From Bog-473 sp963704355 (lineage in GTDB: Bacteria; Actinomycetota; Acidimicrobiia; Acidimicrobiales; RAAP-2): 64,000 nt of DNA. The translations under genes and the position numbers were made by a program. Position 1 is the first letter of the stretch. Each line of letters opens with the position of its first letter. Of the stretch, positions 1 to 7,114 are shown piece by piece. Below the pieces are notes generated by a model that saw only the letters and a program-made list of their open reading frames with translations, had not been told where the DNA came from and made no database searches. The stretch is from contig OY969891.1 in assembly GCA_963704355.1 (NCBI GenBank), positions 3,534,001 to 3,598,000 of the forward strand, given 5' to 3'.

Positions 1-545
1 AGGTGCAACCGTGACTCGCGCCCCTCCATGGTGTCGAACAGCTGACACGCCTCTGCCAGCAACTCCTGCCAGGAGTGGCCCGGGCCCGGGCCGGGCACTT
101 CGAAGATGCCCGGCGTGAACATGGTGCGGATGCCCGCGTCGAGCACCGCCTCGACGACCGGTGCCGGATGGCGGTACTGCTCGCACGTCGTCGTGATGCC
201 GTTACCCAGCAGCTCCGCCGCGCCGAGCGTCATGCCCCAGTACACGTCCTCGTCGCGTAGCAGCGCCTCGCGCGGCCAGACGGATTCGCTCAACCAGCGG
301 TCGAGCGGCAGCCCGTCGCCCGCGCTGCGCACCAGGGTCATCGGCGAGTGGCCGTGGCAATTCACCAACCCGGGCATGAGCAGGCCCCCGAGCTCGCGCA
401 CCTCGGTCCCTTCTTCGGGCTGGTCCTGCCAGGGATCGCCGACCCACGAGATCAACCCGTCGGTGATCTCGACGGCGCCCGGCGCCAGCATGGTGTCGGC
501 GGCGTCGACGGTGAAGACGGCGTCGGCTACCAAGCGCAAGGTCAT
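1..545 (-). CDS. Amidohydrolase, SsnA/MtaD-like (3' part cut by window edge)
   Basis: The first 181 residues of a cytosolic metal-dependent amidohydrolase are present; the rest lies beyond base 1. The N-terminal beta domain (residues 1-58) is followed by the metal motif NCHGHSPMTLVR (HxH, about residues 63-74), typical of the S-adenosylhomocysteine/methylthioadenosine deaminase, guanine deaminase and chlorohydrolase group. The family hydrolyses an amino or halide group from a ring or nucleoside. The ATG at 545 overlaps the stop of the DtxR gene as ATGA, so translation is probably coupled. Sharing an operon with an amine oxidase and lying opposite a purine nucleoside phosphorylase fits amine or nucleoside salvage, but the substrate cannot be read from this part. 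Family assignment is firm; exact reaction is not. Confidence 0.85.
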   Translation of the reverse strand, partial: MTLRLVADAVFTVDAADTMLAPGAVEITDGLISWVGDPWQDQPEEGTEVRELGGLLMPGLVNCHGHSPMTLVRSAGDGLPLDRWLSESVWPREALLRDEDVYWGMTLGAAELLGNGITTTCEQYRHPAPVVEAVLDAGIRTMFTPGIFEVPGPGPGHSWQELLAEACQLFDTMEGRESRLH

Positions 546-1240
546 GGCGAGCCGACGAACAAACGGTCCGAGAGGTCACGCGAGACCCGAATGGCCGCCT
601 CGTTGCCCTCTACCGTCACCTCCATCGTGCCGTCGGTGTCGCGGCCGCCGACCCGCGCCACGACGCCGGGGATGAAGCCGCCCTCGTCGAGCATGGTGAG
701 CGAGCCCAGGTTCAGCTCGACCTCCTCGCTGATGCGCAGGAGCCGCACCCGCTCCCCCACCCCCACTTGGGCCAAGGGCCGCGTCTCGACCGCAGGCGCC
801 GGAGAGTGGGACCCAGGGATCGGGTTGCCGTGGGGGCAGGTGGCGGGGTCGCCCAGAAGCTCGACCAGGCGGGCCTCGACGTCGTCGGAGATGACGTGCT
901 CCCAGCGACCCGCTTCGCGGTGCACCTTGTGCCACTCGAGCCCGATGACGTCGACGAGCAGGCGCTCGGCCAAGCGGTGTTTGCGCACCACCTTCTCCGC
1001 TAGCGACCGGCCGCTCTGGGTCAGTGAGAGTAGGCGGCCCTCCCGCGTCACGTATCCGTCTTCAATCAGACGCTCGAGCATTTCTGAGACTGACGGTGCC
1101 GAGCGGCCGAGTCGCTCCGCGATGCGAGCCTGAATCACCGGGACGCCTTCCTCGGCCAATCCGAGGATCGTCTCCAGGTACTCCTCGACCGGGGGGTGGT
1201 ACTCCTGGGGGGTGTGCGAGTGGGCTCCGTGCTCAGCCAT
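542..1240 (-). CDS. DtxR/MntR-family metal-dependent transcription regulator
   Basis: This 232-residue DNA-binding repressor has a winged helix (about 15-75), a dimerisation and metal domain (76-150, with RKHRLAERLL and TCPHGNPIPG) and a C-terminal SH3/FeoA-like domain (165-232). Such proteins bind DNA when loaded with Fe(II) or Mn(II). By alignment from memory with DtxR, the position of Cys102 is glycine (HREAGRWEHVIS) and that of Met10 is glutamate (VEEYLETIL). The primary site is therefore not the classical DtxR one; the Glu resembles MntR. The other expected ligands (the His of RKHRLAE and the E and H of RWEH) are present. It overlaps the amine oxidase stop by 8 bases and the amidohydrolase start by 4. 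A regulator inside a copper amine oxidase operon is unusual. Confidence 0.9.
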   Translation of the reverse strand: MAEHGAHSHTPQEYHPPVEEYLETILGLAEEGVPVIQARIAERLGRSAPSVSEMLERLIEDGYVTREGRLLSLTQSGRSLAEKVVRKHRLAERLLVDVIGLEWHKVHREAGRWEHVISDDVEARLVELLGDPATCPHGNPIPGSHSPAPAVETRPLAQVGVGERVRLLRISEEVELNLGSLTMLDEGGFIPGVVARVGGRDTDGTMEVTVEGNEAAIRVSRDLSDRLFVGSP

Positions 1241-3167
1241 GACAGTGGTCGCCCGTGGGCGGCACGTCGAGCGCCGGGTTGCGGTCGAAGAAACCGAATG
1301 GGACCAGTGTGAAGCCCGTGTACTCCACGGGCATCACCGGCCAGTCCTCGGGGCGCGGGATGTGGGTGACCCCGAACGAGTGCCAGAGCACGATGTCGGT
1401 ATCGATGATGGACCGGTCCCGCGCCGTCCACGCCGGCAGTCCGGCGCCGCCAGCGTGTTGGTTGGGGTAATCGCCCGCGGCACGCCGTTCCTCGGGATTG
1501 AACGGCGTGACCCACAGATTGTGCGAGGCGAACGCGGCGCGGCGGCCCACGCTCGAGTCGGGATGCGCCAACAGCGTCGGCGTGGCGCCCGGCAACAGCT
1601 TGTACGCGGTCGGCTCCCCGAGCCCGTTGTGCGCCGAGCGGTTGGCGATGCGCCACGTCCGGCTGCGCGCGGCATCAACGTCACGCCGCGCCGCCAGCTC
1701 CGTTTCTAGCAAGGTGGCCGTGGTGCCGAACACGTTCCCCCACGGGTTCTCGCGCGTCCCGGGCTCGCCCCACCCTTCGGCGTCGACCTCGTAGACAGCG
1801 TTCTCTGTGCCGTCCACCTCCATGTCGAGCCGCACGTTGAAGAGATGCTGGTGGTAGGGAGCGGCCAGCCCGGGTGCGACCATCGTGGCGTGCTCGCCGG
1901 CGTCCCCGTTGGCCACCGCCATCGTCGACATGATCCCGGTGAGTTTCACCTCCAGCTGCATCGTGCCGTCGAGATAGAAGTACCAGTAGAAGCCGTACTC
2001 GTAGTTCCCGACGGTAGCGATCGAGCTCACGACCAGACGGCGCGACCGGCGCACCTCCGTGCGCCCCGACACCATGTCGACGTGCTTCCAGAGGATGCCG
2101 TAGTCCTCCTCGTGCATGCAGATGGCGTTGTGCCGCGTGTGCGGCTTGCACCGCTCGTCGGCCCAGACGTCGTCGAAGTAGTGGATCTCGCCGAGGCAGT
2201 CGCACCCGAGCGTCAGCGAGTTGGCCATCCGCCCGAGACCCCATTCGCCGGCATCGAACGCGCTCTTCCACGCGTGCATCGGCCCCGGGTCCCCGTAGGG
2301 CACGACCATCTCGCTCACCGAAGCGCGGTAGAGGACCGTGCGGACCCGGCCGCCGTCCTCGTAGCCGACCGTGTGCAAGACGAGCCCTTCGAGCGGATCC
2401 ATGCCCACCCGCAACGACCACTTCTGCCAGCGCACGAAGTTGCCGTCGACCTCGAAGCTGGGCCCCTCGGGCTGGGTGATCTCGAGCGGCTTGAGATCGG
2501 TCCGCAACGGCCCGTTGTCCTCGGGGTAGTAGCTGCCGGACTTGGGCGGCAACGGGACCACACCGAGGTCGACTACCTCGAGCACTTCGCTCCGGCCCAT
2601 GTCCACGAACGCAAGGAGCCCCTCGAGCGGCCGCGCATAGCCGTTGTCCTCGGGCGACTCGCGCAGGAAGGCCAGGCAGCGGGTGATCCGCCGGCCCTCC
2701 TCGTGGCCCAGCCCGAACGTTCCGGCGGGCCACGGATCGATCTGGACGAGCGAACGGTCGACGATCCCGCGCCTGTCCAGCGCCGCGTTCCAATCCGGGT
2801 GGTCGTGGAGCGCGGCCAGGACGAGGATCGACTCCTCAATCTGCAGCGGCGGACGCACGTCACGTACGACCTCCCAGCGGTCGATCTCGCCGCGGGTCAC
2901 CGAGGCGATCGCCTCGACCACGTCGGCCTCGGGCGCCTGCAGCAGGACCATACGGACCCGGCGGTCGGGCGGTGCGTCCTCGCCGTCGTCGACGGCGCGC
3001 ACCGTCTCCTTGGGCGGCTCGTACAGGGCGACGTAGGCGAATCGGAGCGCCTCGTTGGGCACCTCGGCGCGCCCGCTGGCGAAGACGATCTCGCGGGCGG
3101 CGACGATCTCCTCACCGGACAGCGGCGCGAGGGGGTGCGGGACGGGAGGAACAGGTGTGGAGGGCAT
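1233..3167 (-). CDS. Primary (copper/topaquinone) amine oxidase
   Basis: At 644 residues, this enzyme oxidises primary amines to aldehyde, ammonia and hydrogen peroxide, using copper and topaquinone made from its own tyrosine. The cofactor tyrosine is Tyr389 in VGNYEYG. The catalytic base is Asp305 in SAFDAGEWGLG. Copper ligands are His439 and His441 (YHQHLFN) and His602 (GVTHIPRPEDW). The spacings (84, 50 and 161 residues) closely match those known for Arthrobacter globiformis amine oxidase. The N2 and N3 domains occupy roughly residues 12-230. I see no signal peptide, so it is probably cytoplasmic. It starts with ATG and is the first gene of an overlapping operon with the DtxR-type regulator and amidohydrolase. 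Tyramine or phenylethylamine are likely substrates, by family. Confidence 0.96.
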   Translation of the reverse strand: MPSTPVPPVPHPLAPLSGEEIVAAREIVFASGRAEVPNEALRFAYVALYEPPKETVRAVDDGEDAPPDRRVRMVLLQAPEADVVEAIASVTRGEIDRWEVVRDVRPPLQIEESILVLAALHDHPDWNAALDRRGIVDRSLVQIDPWPAGTFGLGHEEGRRITRCLAFLRESPEDNGYARPLEGLLAFVDMGRSEVLEVVDLGVVPLPPKSGSYYPEDNGPLRTDLKPLEITQPEGPSFEVDGNFVRWQKWSLRVGMDPLEGLVLHTVGYEDGGRVRTVLYRASVSEMVVPYGDPGPMHAWKSAFDAGEWGLGRMANSLTLGCDCLGEIHYFDDVWADERCKPHTRHNAICMHEEDYGILWKHVDMVSGRTEVRRSRRLVVSSIATVGNYEYGFYWYFYLDGTMQLEVKLTGIMSTMAVANGDAGEHATMVAPGLAAPYHQHLFNVRLDMEVDGTENAVYEVDAEGWGEPGTRENPWGNVFGTTATLLETELAARRDVDAARSRTWRIANRSAHNGLGEPTAYKLLPGATPTLLAHPDSSVGRRAAFASHNLWVTPFNPEERRAAGDYPNQHAGGAGLPAWTARDRSIIDTDIVLWHSFGVTHIPRPEDWPVMPVEYTGFTLVPFGFFDRNPALDVPPTGDHCHG

Positions 3168-3206
3168 GCCCGCTCGATGTTACGCGGCCGAGGCCGAAGC
3201 ACCCTC

Positions 3207-3212
3207 TACCAT
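3207..3212 (+). promoter_or_regulatory. -10-like box for a leaderless purine nucleoside phosphorylase mRNA
   Basis: TACCAT lies six bases before the ATG at 3219 and there is no Shine-Dalgarno sequence. This spacing fits transcription starting at the A of the ATG. Inference from sequence only. The same arrangement recurs at 36217, 42092 and 58002. Confidence 0.4.
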
Positions 3213-3218
3213 CCAGCT

Positions 3219-4034
3219 ATGGACGACGCGGCCACCCGGGCGGCGAACAGCGCCCGGGAGCTGGCTCGGCGCATCGGCGTCGACCATCACGATGTGCTCG
3301 TCGTCCTCGGGAGCGGCCTCACCGGGGTGGCGGAGATCATGGGTGTCGGAGAGGACTGGGTCCCCCTCGACACCCTCCCCTTTTTCCCGACCTACACCGC
3401 CTCCGGGCACCGGGCGCACGGCTGGTCCGTCGACGTGGCGGGCAAGCGAGTCCTCGTCCTCGGTGGGCGCAGCCACCTCTACGAGGGCATCGGCCCGGTC
3501 GAAGCGGTACACCCCCTGCGCACGGGCATCGCGGCGGGGTGCACGACCGTCATCTTGACCGCCGCCGTGGGTGGCATCCGCGACGATCTCGGCCCCGGAA
3601 CGATCGTGCCGATCGAGGACCACCTCAACCTGACCGGCCGCACCCCGCTGGTGGGCCCCGAGTTCGTCGACCTGGTGGACGCCTACTCTCCGCAGCTCCG
3701 CGAGATCGCACTGTCGTCACCGGACCCGGCAGGCGGAGTCCTCGCACAGGAGTCCGGCGTCTACGCCCAGCTCCCCGGGCCCCAGTTCGAGACCCCAGCC
3801 GAGATCCGCATGCTGCGGACGATGGGCGCCGACGTCGTCGGCATGTCGATGGCGCTCGAGACGATCGCTGCCCGCGCCGCCGGGGTCGAGGTCCTGGGTC
3901 TGGCGGTAGTGACGAATCCCGCCGCGGCGGCCCGGGTGCCGATGAGCGAGGGTGCGGCCATCGCCGCCGTCGGTGCCGCGTCCACCCCGGCCGTGGCCGC
4001 CATCGTGCGCCACGTCATAAGCTCGCTCGCATGA
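3219..4034 (+). CDS. Purine nucleoside phosphorylase (trimeric PNP family)
   Basis: This 271-residue enzyme cleaves inosine or guanosine with phosphate to free base and ribose 1-phosphate. Visible motifs are the phosphate loop VVLGSGLTG (about 28-36), GRSHLYEG, the core LTAAVGGI, and the purine site GPQFETPAEIRMLRTMGADV followed by VGMSMALETIAARAAG. The family's usual TNAAGG reads TAAVGG here, so the base-contact loop differs slightly. The open frame extends far upstream (to 1845), but that part is antisense to the amine oxidase. The ATG at 3219 gives the family's usual length and N-terminus. The next gene overlaps the stop as ATGA. It is transcribed divergently from the amine oxidase operon across only 51 bases. 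Confidence 0.93.
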   Translation: MDDAATRAANSARELARRIGVDHHDVLVVLGSGLTGVAEIMGVGEDWVPLDTLPFFPTYTASGHRAHGWSVDVAGKRVLVLGGRSHLYEGIGPVEAVHPLRTGIAAGCTTVILTAAVGGIRDDLGPGTIVPIEDHLNLTGRTPLVGPEFVDLVDAYSPQLREIALSSPDPAGGVLAQESGVYAQLPGPQFETPAEIRMLRTMGADVVGMSMALETIAARAAGVEVLGLAVVTNPAAAARVPMSEGAAIAAVGAASTPAVAAIVRHVISSLA

Positions 4035-4402
4035 GCCTCGCCCCGACCGGAGTCGATCACGTCGCCATCAACGTGCCTGACGTGCCGGGAGGGATCGCCT
4101 TCTACACCGAGACGATAGGCCTGGTGCAGAACTTCACCCGACCTGACTTTGGGTTCCCCGGCGCGTGGCTCGACACGTCGAACGGGCAGCAGATACACCT
4201 CATTGAGGCGGAGGTCCCGAAGAACGTCGGGCAGCATTTCGCCCTCGCGTTCGACGACCTGCCCGCCGCCATTGACGAGTTGCGCAGCCGCGGCCTGAAG
4301 GTCACTGACGCCGTCGACGTCGGCACTACCGGGCGCAAGCAAGCCTTCACAATGGACCCTTGGGGCAACGGGATCGAGCTGCACCAGCGCCCATCGTCCT
4401 GA
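4031..4402 (+). CDS. VOC/glyoxalase-fold protein
   Basis: This 123-residue single-module protein of the vicinal-oxygen-chelate superfamily has two beta-alpha-beta-beta-beta units: VDHVAINVPD at the start with an early His, FALAFDDLPAAIDEL in the second unit, and DPWGNGIELHQ with the terminal Glu. These His/Glu positions are the usual metal ligands. Members include glyoxalase I, dioxygenases and resistance proteins, so the reaction cannot be named. The ATG overlaps the PNP stop by 4 bases, indicating co-translation, and the PhyH-type gene follows after 12 bases. Confidence 0.88.
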   Translation: MSLAPTGVDHVAINVPDVPGGIAFYTETIGLVQNFTRPDFGFPGAWLDTSNGQQIHLIEAEVPKNVGQHFALAFDDLPAAIDELRSRGLKVTDAVDVGTTGRKQAFTMDPWGNGIELHQRPSS

Positions 4403-4414
4403 CCGGCTCTGGCC

Positions 4415-5332
4415 GTGACAACGTCGCAGTCCGTCGTCGACGAGGCCGCAGCCGACTGGGACGAACATGGATTCGCACTGCTCCCCTCCTATCTCTCGGC
4501 AGAGGACCTGCGCGCGGGTCTGTCTGAGCTCGGGCTGCAGTTCCCGAGCCCCGCCGAATATCACAACGACGCCGATCCGCACCGGAACGCGTCCTACCGC
4601 GATGACGAGTTCGGCGGACTGGTCACGTTCCCGTTCGCCAGTGTCGAGTTGAGCCTCCTGGCCGTGCACCCACGCCTGGTCGCCCTGGCACGCGCGTTCC
4701 TCCGTACTCCCGACGTCAGGATCTACTCCGCCGAGGCGTGGGCGAAGTTCACGGGCGCGGTGAACTACGAGCAGGCGCACCACCGTGACTTCCTGAACCA
4801 CACCGTGGTCGTCCCGAGCGAGGACCCCTCACATCGCAACGTCGAGCTGTTCGTCTGGCTCAGCAGCGTCGACGAGGACCTCGGTCCGACCCACGTCGTG
4901 TCGACCGCATTGACGCGCGACCTGCCCCTCCTGCCTCACGAGGCTGAGCGATCGCAGCATCCTCGTCTCTACGACGACGAGGTCTCCGCCGCCGGGCCCG
5001 AAGGCACGGTCTTGGTCTACCGCGGCGAGACACTGCACCGTGCCACGAACCTCACCGCACCGAGGGGTGCGCGGTACACGCTGCACTGCAGCTTCCGGCC
5101 GGCCGGCGACGAGTGGGTCGGACGCCAGGGTTGGGGTGACCGGTCGTTCGACGCCGCCTGGGACCCCTTCGTCTGCCGGGCCTCACCAGAGCAGCTCGAG
5201 CTGTTCGGGTTCCCGCGTCCGGGCCACTCGTTCTGGACTGCGCAGACGCTCCAGAGCCTCTCGGTCCGCTATCCGGAGCTCGACACGACGCCGTGGCGCT
5301 GTGCTTCACGCGAGCCCACGGTCGCCACTTGA
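4415..5332 (+). CDS. Phytanoyl-CoA dioxygenase (PhyH)-family protein
   Basis: This 305-residue Fe(II)/2-oxoglutarate-type oxygenase has the iron site HRD in QAHHRDFLNHT (HxD) plus the distal His of GETLHRATNL. A following Arg in RGARYTLHCSF is a candidate 2-oxoglutarate contact. The family hydroxylates fatty acyl-CoAs or small metabolites. The GTG at 4415 comes 12 bases after the VOC gene and has only a weak upstream purine run, so the start is moderately certain. It is the last gene of the PNP-VOC-PhyH unit. No substrate can be inferred. Confidence 0.87.
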   Translation: MTTSQSVVDEAAADWDEHGFALLPSYLSAEDLRAGLSELGLQFPSPAEYHNDADPHRNASYRDDEFGGLVTFPFASVELSLLAVHPRLVALARAFLRTPDVRIYSAEAWAKFTGAVNYEQAHHRDFLNHTVVVPSEDPSHRNVELFVWLSSVDEDLGPTHVVSTALTRDLPLLPHEAERSQHPRLYDDEVSAAGPEGTVLVYRGETLHRATNLTAPRGARYTLHCSFRPAGDEWVGRQGWGDRSFDAAWDPFVCRASPEQLELFGFPRPGHSFWTAQTLQSLSVRYPELDTTPWRCASREPTVAT

Positions 5333-5362
5333 GCCGACGGACCGCACACCGGCGACCCAATG

Positions 5363-5401
5363 CTAAACGAGTTTGTTGGCAGTTTCTGGAGACATCACTG
5401 G
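5363..5401. repeat. 39-base direct repeat, copy A
   Basis: It begins CTAAACGAGTTTGTTGGCAG and ends GACATCACTGG. A second copy lies at 6354-6392 in the same orientation, with 32 of 39 positions identical by eye and six of the seven differences transitions. Similarity weakly extends to 5351 (GGCGACC). The two copies flank the G1-peptidase-like gene. Confidence 0.75.
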
Positions 5402-5415
5402 CGCTCTCGCCAGTG
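5396..5415. terminator. Perfect 8-bp hairpin between convergent genes
   Basis: CACTGGCG, loop CTCT, then CGCCAGTG form a perfect stem. It lies between the ends of the PhyH gene (+) and the G1-like gene (-), where a bidirectional terminator would be expected. No T-tract follows, so termination is inferred from position and stem only. Confidence 0.5.
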
Positions 5416-5438
5416 CCGCTCGCCGTGCCCGAGGACGC

Positions 5439-6206
5439 TTAGTTGGCCTTGAAGGTCTCCGTGAAGCTGCCCGAGGCGGTCCCCGTCGTGCTCATCGCTC
5501 CGGTGGTGACCTCCACCGTGGTGCCGTCCACCAGGTTGTCGGCCTTGGCGACCGAGGCCGGGTTCGCCCCGTTGAGCGCGGCTGCGATCCTGACGTGGGT
5601 GAACGTCGGGATCTCACTGCTGCTATGCCCGGGCGCGAGACCCCAGGCCGCCAGTTGGGCAAGGTCGCCGGCACCGGACTCGGAAAGCGACTTCTTCTGG
5701 GTGCTGTCGGTGACCGTGACCTTCGACCCGGCACTCGACTCCTGCGCCGAGATCGAGATTCTGTCCCCGGCGACCGGGGCGAACGAGCTGACGCCGACCG
5801 TGTGGCCGGCGTCGGCCAAGACCACGTATTCGGCCGTGGTCCCCTTGCAGCCCCCGTCGACGCCGCCGGCGACGCCCAGCGCCGTCTGGGTGCCGATTCC
5901 GCCAGCCAACCCCGCCGACTCCGCCAGCGTGGCGGTGCTCGACGTCGCCGTGGCGCAATTGAGCGCCGGCACGGTGAACCTGGCGGTCACGCGGTTCGAC
6001 TGCGTGGCCGTGCCGGTCGGGAGCACCGCTCCGTATCCGGCGAAGTCGTCCGACTGTCCCGGCGTCGCAGCGGGCGTCGATGCCCCTCCGGTCAGCGGCG
6101 CCGCAGCGCCGAGGGCCACCAGCACGCCGGAGGAGATCGCCAGCGCGACGCCAAGAGAACGAGGCAGGTTACGTCCACCCATCGCCCACCACACCGCCTT
6201 TCGCAC
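5439..6206 (-). CDS. Secreted protein resembling peptidase family G1 (eqolisin), probably inactive
   Basis: The 255-residue product has an N-terminal signal peptide (GVALAISSGVLVALGAAAP, about 18-37). The body looks like the all-beta G1/A4 fold: GYGAVLPTG, then NRVTARFTVPALNC, GGIGTQTALGVAGG, a CKGTTAEYVVL strand, APVAGDRISISAQ and LAAWGLAPG. In active eqolisins the catalytic Gln lies in a LQ(A/T)GV stretch and the Glu in AEWIVE. Here those read ALGVAGG and AAWGLA, so both appear missing. It may bind rather than cut. Two cysteines (in LNC and GCKG) could pair. It lies between two 39-base repeats, away from related genes. The fold assignment is from memory and tentative; export is clear. Confidence 0.65.
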   Translation of the reverse strand: MRKAVWWAMGGRNLPRSLGVALAISSGVLVALGAAAPLTGGASTPAATPGQSDDFAGYGAVLPTGTATQSNRVTARFTVPALNCATATSSTATLAESAGLAGGIGTQTALGVAGGVDGGCKGTTAEYVVLADAGHTVGVSSFAPVAGDRISISAQESSAGSKVTVTDSTQKKSLSESGAGDLAQLAAWGLAPGHSSSEIPTFTHVRIAAALNGANPASVAKADNLVDGTTVEVTTGAMSTTGTASGSFTETFKAN

Positions 6207-6353
6207 CTGTCAACCGCGTGCACCTTGCACGCCGGTTGGCGGCCCAGTCTGACGACGGTTCGTCGTCGCACAGTCGCGCCCGCCGACTGACAACGCAGTC
6301 ACCCCGACAACCTTGCGTGATCCTCCGACGCCCGTGCCCGACGGCGACCGCTA

Positions 6354-6392
6354 CTAAACGGATCTGTTGGCAGTTTTCGGGGACATCACCGG
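6354..6392. repeat. 39-base direct repeat, copy B
   Basis: It begins CTAAACGGATCTGTTGGCAG and ends GACATCACCGG. It is the partner of copy A at 5363-5401. Its right end runs directly into the 8-base tandem array, in place of the hairpin that follows copy A. It lies in the 300-base gap between rpmA and the G1-like gene (6207-6506), which otherwise shows no gene. Confidence 0.75.
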
Positions 6393-6472
6393 ATCACCGG
6401 ATCACCGGATCACCGGATCACCGGATCACCGGATCACCGGCTCACCGGCTCACCGGCTCACCGGCTCACCGG
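6385..6472. repeat. Tandem repeat: seven ATCACCGG then four CTCACCGG
   Basis: Eleven head-to-tail 8-base units, with a single base change (A to C at the first position) in the last four. The period of 8 is not a multiple of 3, and no convincing gene covers it. It begins inside repeat copy B and ends 35 bases before the rpmA stop. Copy number is probably unstable through slippage. Confidence 0.95.
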
Positions 6473-6506
6473 CTGAGAAGCGAGCACCACGAACGCCGCG
6501 GCGACG

Positions 6507-6758
6507 CTAAACCGTGACGACGCTCACGTGCTTGCGCCCGCGCCGCTCGCCGAACTTCACGAGGCCATCGGCTGTCGCGAACAGTGTGTCGTCACTCCCG
6601 CGCCCGACGTTGGCGCCCGGGTACACCTTGGTGCCGCGCTGGCGCACGATGATGGCGCCCGCCGTCACCGCGGTCCCGTCGAACTGCTTCACGCCGAGGC
6701 GCTGCGCGTTCGAGTCGCGGCCGTTGCGGGTTGACCCGCCGCCCTTGGTCTTGGACAT
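6507..6758 (-). CDS. rpmA: 50S ribosomal protein L27
   Basis: The 83-residue L27 has the characteristic flexible basic N-terminus (MSKTKGGGSTRNGRDS) that reaches the peptidyl-transferase centre, followed by QRLGVKQFDG, RQRGTKVYPG and VGRGSDDTLFA. No cleavable extension precedes MSKTKGG. It follows rplU by 24 bases, the usual rplU-rpmA pair, and is the last gene of the long minus-strand block. Confidence 0.98.
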   Translation of the reverse strand: MSKTKGGGSTRNGRDSNAQRLGVKQFDGTAVTAGAIIVRQRGTKVYPGANVGRGSDDTLFATADGLVKFGERRGRKHVSVVTV

Positions 6759-6782
6759 GTCGTTCTCCCCGAGCTCCTCGAG

Positions 6783-7094
6783 TTACTTGGCGGTGATGGC
6801 CGTGATCTCCAGCGTGGCGTAGTGCTGACGATGGCCCCACCGGCGACGCTGGTTCGACTTGGATTTGTAGGTCATGGCGTTGATCTTGGGGCCCATCTCG
6901 GAACCCACGACCTTGGCCGTCACCGACGCCCCGGCGAGTTGCTCGGGCGTCGACAATACGGTCGAGCCGTCGACCACCAGGACGGGCTCCAAGGACACCT
7001 CGGCTCCCACCGGCTGGCCCAGTAGCTCGACGCGGACGCGCTCGCCCTCGGCGACGCGCTCCTGCTTTCCTCCCGACCTGATCACGGCATACAT
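6783..7094 (-). CDS. rplU: 50S ribosomal protein L21
   Basis: The 103-residue L21 binds 23S rRNA near L20. It opens MYAVIRSGGKQERVAEGERV and closes with the conserved basic RNA-binding stretch KSKSNQRRRWGHRQHY before TLEITAI. Its length is normal. It begins 20 bases after the rng stop, and rpmA follows. The rng-rplU-rpmA order is common in bacteria. Confidence 0.98.
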   Translation of the reverse strand: MYAVIRSGGKQERVAEGERVRVELLGQPVGAEVSLEPVLVVDGSTVLSTPEQLAGASVTAKVVGSEMGPKINAMTYKSKSNQRRRWGHRQHYATLEITAITAK

Positions 7095-7114
7095 AAGTGC
7101 GAGATCCTAGCGCA

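Noticed and set aside
1845..3218. Long plus-strand open frame running into purine nucleoside phosphorylase
   Set aside because: It is antisense to the amine oxidase, whose catalytic residues and spacing are all in place. The PNP similarity starts only at 3219.
6385..6472. CRISPR-like array
   Set aside because: Units are 8 bases with no spacers and no cas genes; it is a simple tandem repeat.
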